NCBI RefSeq assembly: GCF_019802045.1
Contig: NZ_JAHVHU010000006.1
Coordinates: forward strand, 124,001 to 188,000
Origin: Membranihabitans marinus
GTDB taxonomy: Bacteria; Bacteroidota; Bacteroidia; Chitinophagales; Saprospiraceae
Direction of reading: 5' to 3'
Length of the DNA stretch: 64,000 nt
The translations under genes were made by a program, and so were the position numbers. The notes beneath the pieces were generated by a model. It saw nothing but the letters and a program-made list of their open reading frames with translations. It had not been told where the DNA came from and searched no databases. Positions within the stretch are counted from its first letter, which is position 1, and every line of letters begins with the position of its first letter. Positions 63,749 to 64,000 of the stretch are shown one piece after another.

Positions 63749-63937
63749 ATGTTTCAATGGTTATTTATCGGTCTGGTGATATGGTACTTTTATAACCGGT
63801 TCAAAAAAAGAAACGAGCGTCGTTACCGACAAGACCATCGGTATATAAGAGACGATGACTTCAATCACCAGCGACGTCAACCACCGCCGAGAGCGCAAGA
63901 AGAGGACGACTACATCGACTATGAAGAGGTCAAATAA
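63749..63937 (+). CDS. DUF4834 family small membrane protein
   Basis: 62 residues from ATG 63749 (MFQWLFIGLVIWYFYNRFKK); the frame is open upstream to 63710 without a better start. It has one N-terminal membrane helix and a very charged tail rich in Arg, Asp and Pro, as in DUF4834 proteins of Bacteroidota. Function unknown. It lies just upstream of the pseudouridine synthase gene. Confidence 0.75.
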   Translation: MFQWLFIGLVIWYFYNRFKKRNERRYRQDHRYIRDDDFNHQRRQPPPRAQEEDDYIDYEEVK

Positions 63938-63938
63938 T

Positions 63939-64000
63939 ATGCTCACAAAGATCGAGCTGTTGTACGCGGACAAGTATTGTATAGCCGTACACAAACACCC
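63939..64000 (+). CDS. RluA-type pseudouridine synthase, start only
   Basis: The frame opens at ATG 63939, next to the DUF4834 stop, and continues past the window: MLTKIELLYADKYCIAVHKH. The pattern LYxDxxxIAVxKxxG is the N-terminal catalytic-domain start of RluA/TruC-type synthases, which modify uridines in tRNA or rRNA. Only 20 residues are visible, so the subtype cannot be told; TruC is likely by resemblance. Confidence 0.6.
   Translation, partial: MLTKIELLYADKYCIAVHKH

Overview
The window looks like chromosomal DNA of a Bacteroidota bacterium, probably a gliding or Saprospiria-like lineage (inference). Supporting genes are a giant PorU-type C25 protease, proteins with type IX secretion sorting domains (types A and B), DUF2723 and DUF4834 membrane proteins, DUF4286 and DUF2141 proteins, a bacterial PcrB-like prenyl-glyceryl-phosphate synthase and many short AT-rich starts without clear Shine-Dalgarno sites.

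Layout. 1-20983 is mostly core: TPR protein, DUF4286, PorU-like protease, small secreted protein, metallophosphoesterase, HtrA protease, ComF, pterin dehydratase, M42 peptidase, lipoprotein and flippase. It ends in a three-gene operon for a 2-oxoacid:ferredoxin oxidoreductase with a GltD-like flavoprotein partner (16258-20983). 20984-31172 is an AT-richer accessory island. 31363-45413 returns to housekeeping and catabolic genes: M1 peptidase, methyltransferase, FucP-like transporter, GH140-like hydrolase, a GH95 remnant, a broken toxin-antitoxin pair, DUF2461, RsgA and PcrB. 45414-46400 holds repeats and tRNA-Arg. 46425-52985 is a minus-strand operon-like run fabH-efp-accB-accC-ABC exporter-T9SS cargo. 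53302-64000 carries a large gliding-associated adhesin-like protein, an NlpC/P60 lipoprotein, an M28 peptidase, a DUF2723 protein, DUF4834 and the start of a pseudouridine synthase.

The most interesting part is 22029-30707. It looks like a double-glycine peptide (bacteriocin-like) locus. It has at least three small precursors (23108-23269, 25559-25723, 25751-25933), each with a GG motif followed by a hydrophobic core carrying two cysteines around a proline. Next to them are a C39-peptidase ABC exporter, a membrane-anchored thioredoxin-like protein translationally coupled to it, a second ABC transporter pair, and several tiny membrane proteins that could give immunity. The locus appears to have been duplicated and then partly destroyed. 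A cassette copy with an internal deletion lies at 22029-22271, a C39 exporter remnant at 24250-24405, and a small membrane ORF is split by a 232-bp MITE-like element with 18-bp inverted ends and a 9-bp target duplication. Removing the element restores the frame exactly. The surviving exporter has an A11 tract at its start that puts the upstream ATG one base out of frame.

The intergenic DNA is rich in palindromic and dispersed repeats (near 8.0, 11.8, 15.9, 21.2, 38.4, 45.6-46.0 and 57.1-58.7 kb). No CRISPR array, rRNA or complete transposase gene was seen.
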